From contig CAJMPF010000096.1 of assembly GCA_905215195.1 (NCBI GenBank), positions 1 through 6,686 on the forward strand: DNA of 6,686 bases, given 5' to 3'. Source of the stretch: an uncultured bacterium (GTDB lineage: Bacteria; Actinomycetota; Coriobacteriia; Coriobacteriales; Coriobacteriaceae). The notes beneath the pieces were generated by a model. That model did not search any database. It was not told the DNA's origin and worked only from the letters and a program-made list of their open reading frames with translations. Of the stretch, positions 5,473-6,686 are shown piece by piece (positions within the stretch are counted from its first letter, which is position 1; each line of letters starts with the position of its first letter). The position numbers and the translations under genes were made by a program.

Positions 5473-6686
5473 CTACAGGCTGCTTGCAGCGCGAATGCCC
5501 GAGAGCCAGGCCCACGCAAGGTTAAAGCCTCCGCAATCGGCGTCGATGTCGAGCGCTTCGCCGCAGACGTAAAGCGGGGCGTCGACAGCGCTGCGCGCGC
5601 GTAGACTGGGTGTTGAGATGCTCTCGACAGATACGCCACCACGCGTGACCTGCGCCGAGCGCTCCTCGGCTGTTCCCTCGACGAGCAACTTAAAGTGCTT
5701 GAGGATCGAGACCAGGTGGATGACATCGTTGGAGCCTGGATGGCACTGCTCGAACGCTGTGCAGACGACGCGGGAGAGTTGCGGGGCGAGCATGCCGTCG
5801 AGCCAACGGGGATCGCGGGGCGAAAAGCCGCCGAGCAGCTCAACGCGCCGGTTGAGCATATCGAGCAGCTCGTCTTTGGAGAGGTCGGGGAAAACGTCGA
5901 GCAGGATCGTATCGCCGTGCTGGATACGACGGGAGAGGTTGAAGACAGCGACGCCCGAGATACCGAAGGTTCGAAACAGGACTTCACCGTCTTCGTGCCA
6001 GAGCTCATTATGATTGCGGGCGAGCGTCAAGCGGGCGCGGACGCGCAGGCCATCCAACGTCTTGAGTGCCGCCCGATCGCCGACGACCGTTGCCGATACG
6101 GGGCAGAGGATGGGGCGCAGCGAAGTGAGGGGGAGGCGAAACGTATCGGCGATACCGGTGGGGTTGCCACCCGTGGCGATAATTACGGCATGTGCCTGCA
6201 GGGCCTCGTTCTTGCGAGGGACATCGGCGAGCGCTTTCCGAAGCGAGCGGAGCTCCGATTTTCGGTCGTCGTGCTTTTTTGCCTTGAGTGCCCGCGCTGG
6301 ACGGTCTATCTGGAGTGCCCAGCCTTCGGAAGCTTTGTGTGCCGAGGCAACGTTGGCTCCGCAGATTAAGGTGATACCCAGGCGGTCGCAAACATTGAGA
6401 AGTGCGTCGCGCACCGATTCGGCGCGAAGGGAGCGCGGGTACAGCCGGCCTTCCTCGGAGGTTGTCATGATGCCCAGCGAGGAGAAGAAACCCATAAGCT
6501 CTTGTTCGGGCTGGGGGCCCATGACGGATTCGACGAATGCGGGGTGGTTATACCGCTGAGGATCAATCGATTCGTTGGAGAGGTTGCAGCGGCCGTTACC
6601 GGTCGCAAGGAGCTTAAGGCCGCAGGCGACATCGCGCTCAACGATGCAGACGCTTTTGCCAGCGCGTGCGGCCGTAATGGCGGGGG
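5473..6686 (-). CDS. HI0933/BaiN-like FAD-dependent oxidoreductase, N-terminus outside the window
   Basis: Partial flavoprotein (family also labelled 'aminoacetone oxidase family FAD-binding enzyme'); 403 residues are visible. The frame is open through the right edge of the window, so the methionine at 6522 is internal. Visible residues begin 'PAITAARAGKSVCIVERD', the end of the Rossmann FAD-binding unit, whose GGGPAG should lie just outside. Then come LLATGNGRCNLSN (25-37), GRLYPRSLRAESV (79-91), ATGGNPTG (170-177) and the C-terminal family hallmark GEALDIDADCGGFN (375-388), followed by LAWAWLSG. Oddity: a charged, Lys/Arg-rich stretch (about visible residues 126-164) sits before ATGGNPTG where many homologues seem to have a short connection. 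Relatives include Haemophilus HI0933 and clostridial BaiN, a proposed bile-acid reductase. That role cannot be inferred here, as no other bai-like gene is visible. A hairpin terminator follows the stop codon. Confidence 0.93.
   Translation of the reverse strand, partial: PAITAARAGKSVCIVERDVACGLKLLATGNGRCNLSNESIDPQRYNHPAFVESVMGPQPEQELMGFFSSLGIMTTSEEGRLYPRSLRAESVRDALLNVCDRLGITLICGANVASAHKASEGWALQIDRPARALKAKKHDDRKSELRSLRKALADVPRKNEALQAHAVIIATGGNPTGIADTFRLPLTSLRPILCPVSATVVGDRAALKTLDGLRVRARLTLARNHNELWHEDGEVLFRTFGISGVAVFNLSRRIQHGDTILLDVFPDLSKDELLDMLNRRVELLGGFSPRDPRWLDGMLAPQLSRVVCTAFEQCHPGSNDVIHLVSILKHFKLLVEGTAEERSAQVTRGGVSVESISTPSLRARSAVDAPLYVCGEALDIDADCGGFNLAWAWLSGIRAASSL

Noticed and set aside
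5393..5515. Forty-one extra N-terminal codons for the COG2509-type protein
   Set aside because: They overlap the end of the upstream gene and run through the hairpin and ribosome binding site; the encoded residues show nothing family-like.
5695..6369. A 224-codon plus-strand open frame opposite the BaiN-like gene
   Set aside because: It has no recognisable motif and is opposite a well-supported coding frame.
6520..6522. Methionine at 6522 as the start of the BaiN-like gene
   Set aside because: The frame continues upstream to the window edge and encodes essential family sequence (LLATGNGRCN and the end of the Rossmann unit), so the real start is outside.

Overview
This window looks like ordinary chromosomal housekeeping DNA from a high-GC Gram-positive bacterium. 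The protein texture, strong GGAGG-type ribosome binding sites and gene set suggest a Coriobacteriia member, perhaps Collinsella. That placement is recognition without a search, so treat it as an inference. I see no mobile element, CRISPR array, rRNA, tRNA or phage gene, and nothing that amounts to a new defence or biosynthetic system.

Left part, plus strand. The window opens on a strong Rho-independent terminator (21-52) that closes an upstream gene lying outside. A roughly 125-base leader with a weak candidate promoter follows. Then come three genes in one direction: coaE (dephospho-CoA kinase, 179-820), a membrane-anchored lytic transglycosylase (813-1394, overlapping coaE by 8 bases and probably translationally coupled to it) and uvrB (nucleotide excision repair, 1446-3686). 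A 14-bp hairpin terminator follows uvrB. The three functions (coenzyme A synthesis, cell-wall turnover, DNA repair) are unrelated, so this is a positional operon rather than a pathway.

Right part, minus strand, convergent with uvrB. Two FAD-dependent enzymes of different families lie in tandem. The first transcribed is an HI0933/BaiN-like flavoprotein (5473 to beyond 6686). Its N-terminus is cut by the window edge; the reading frame stays open to the last base. The second is a COG2509-type FAD-dependent dehydrogenase (3752-5392). The 80 bases between them hold a perfect TATAAT (5457-5462), a GC-rich hairpin followed by TCTTTCTT (5409-5442) and a strong Shine-Dalgarno sequence (5399-5405). This arrangement could act as a terminator for the first gene, as a structured leader for the second, or as both, and is the most interesting regulatory spot in the window.

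Starts were chosen by Shine-Dalgarno position. This moves coaE to 179, uvrB to 1446 and the COG2509-type gene to 5392, each downstream of the longest possible reading frame. Very long antisense reading frames over uvrB and over the COG2509-type gene are codon-bias shadows and are not annotated.
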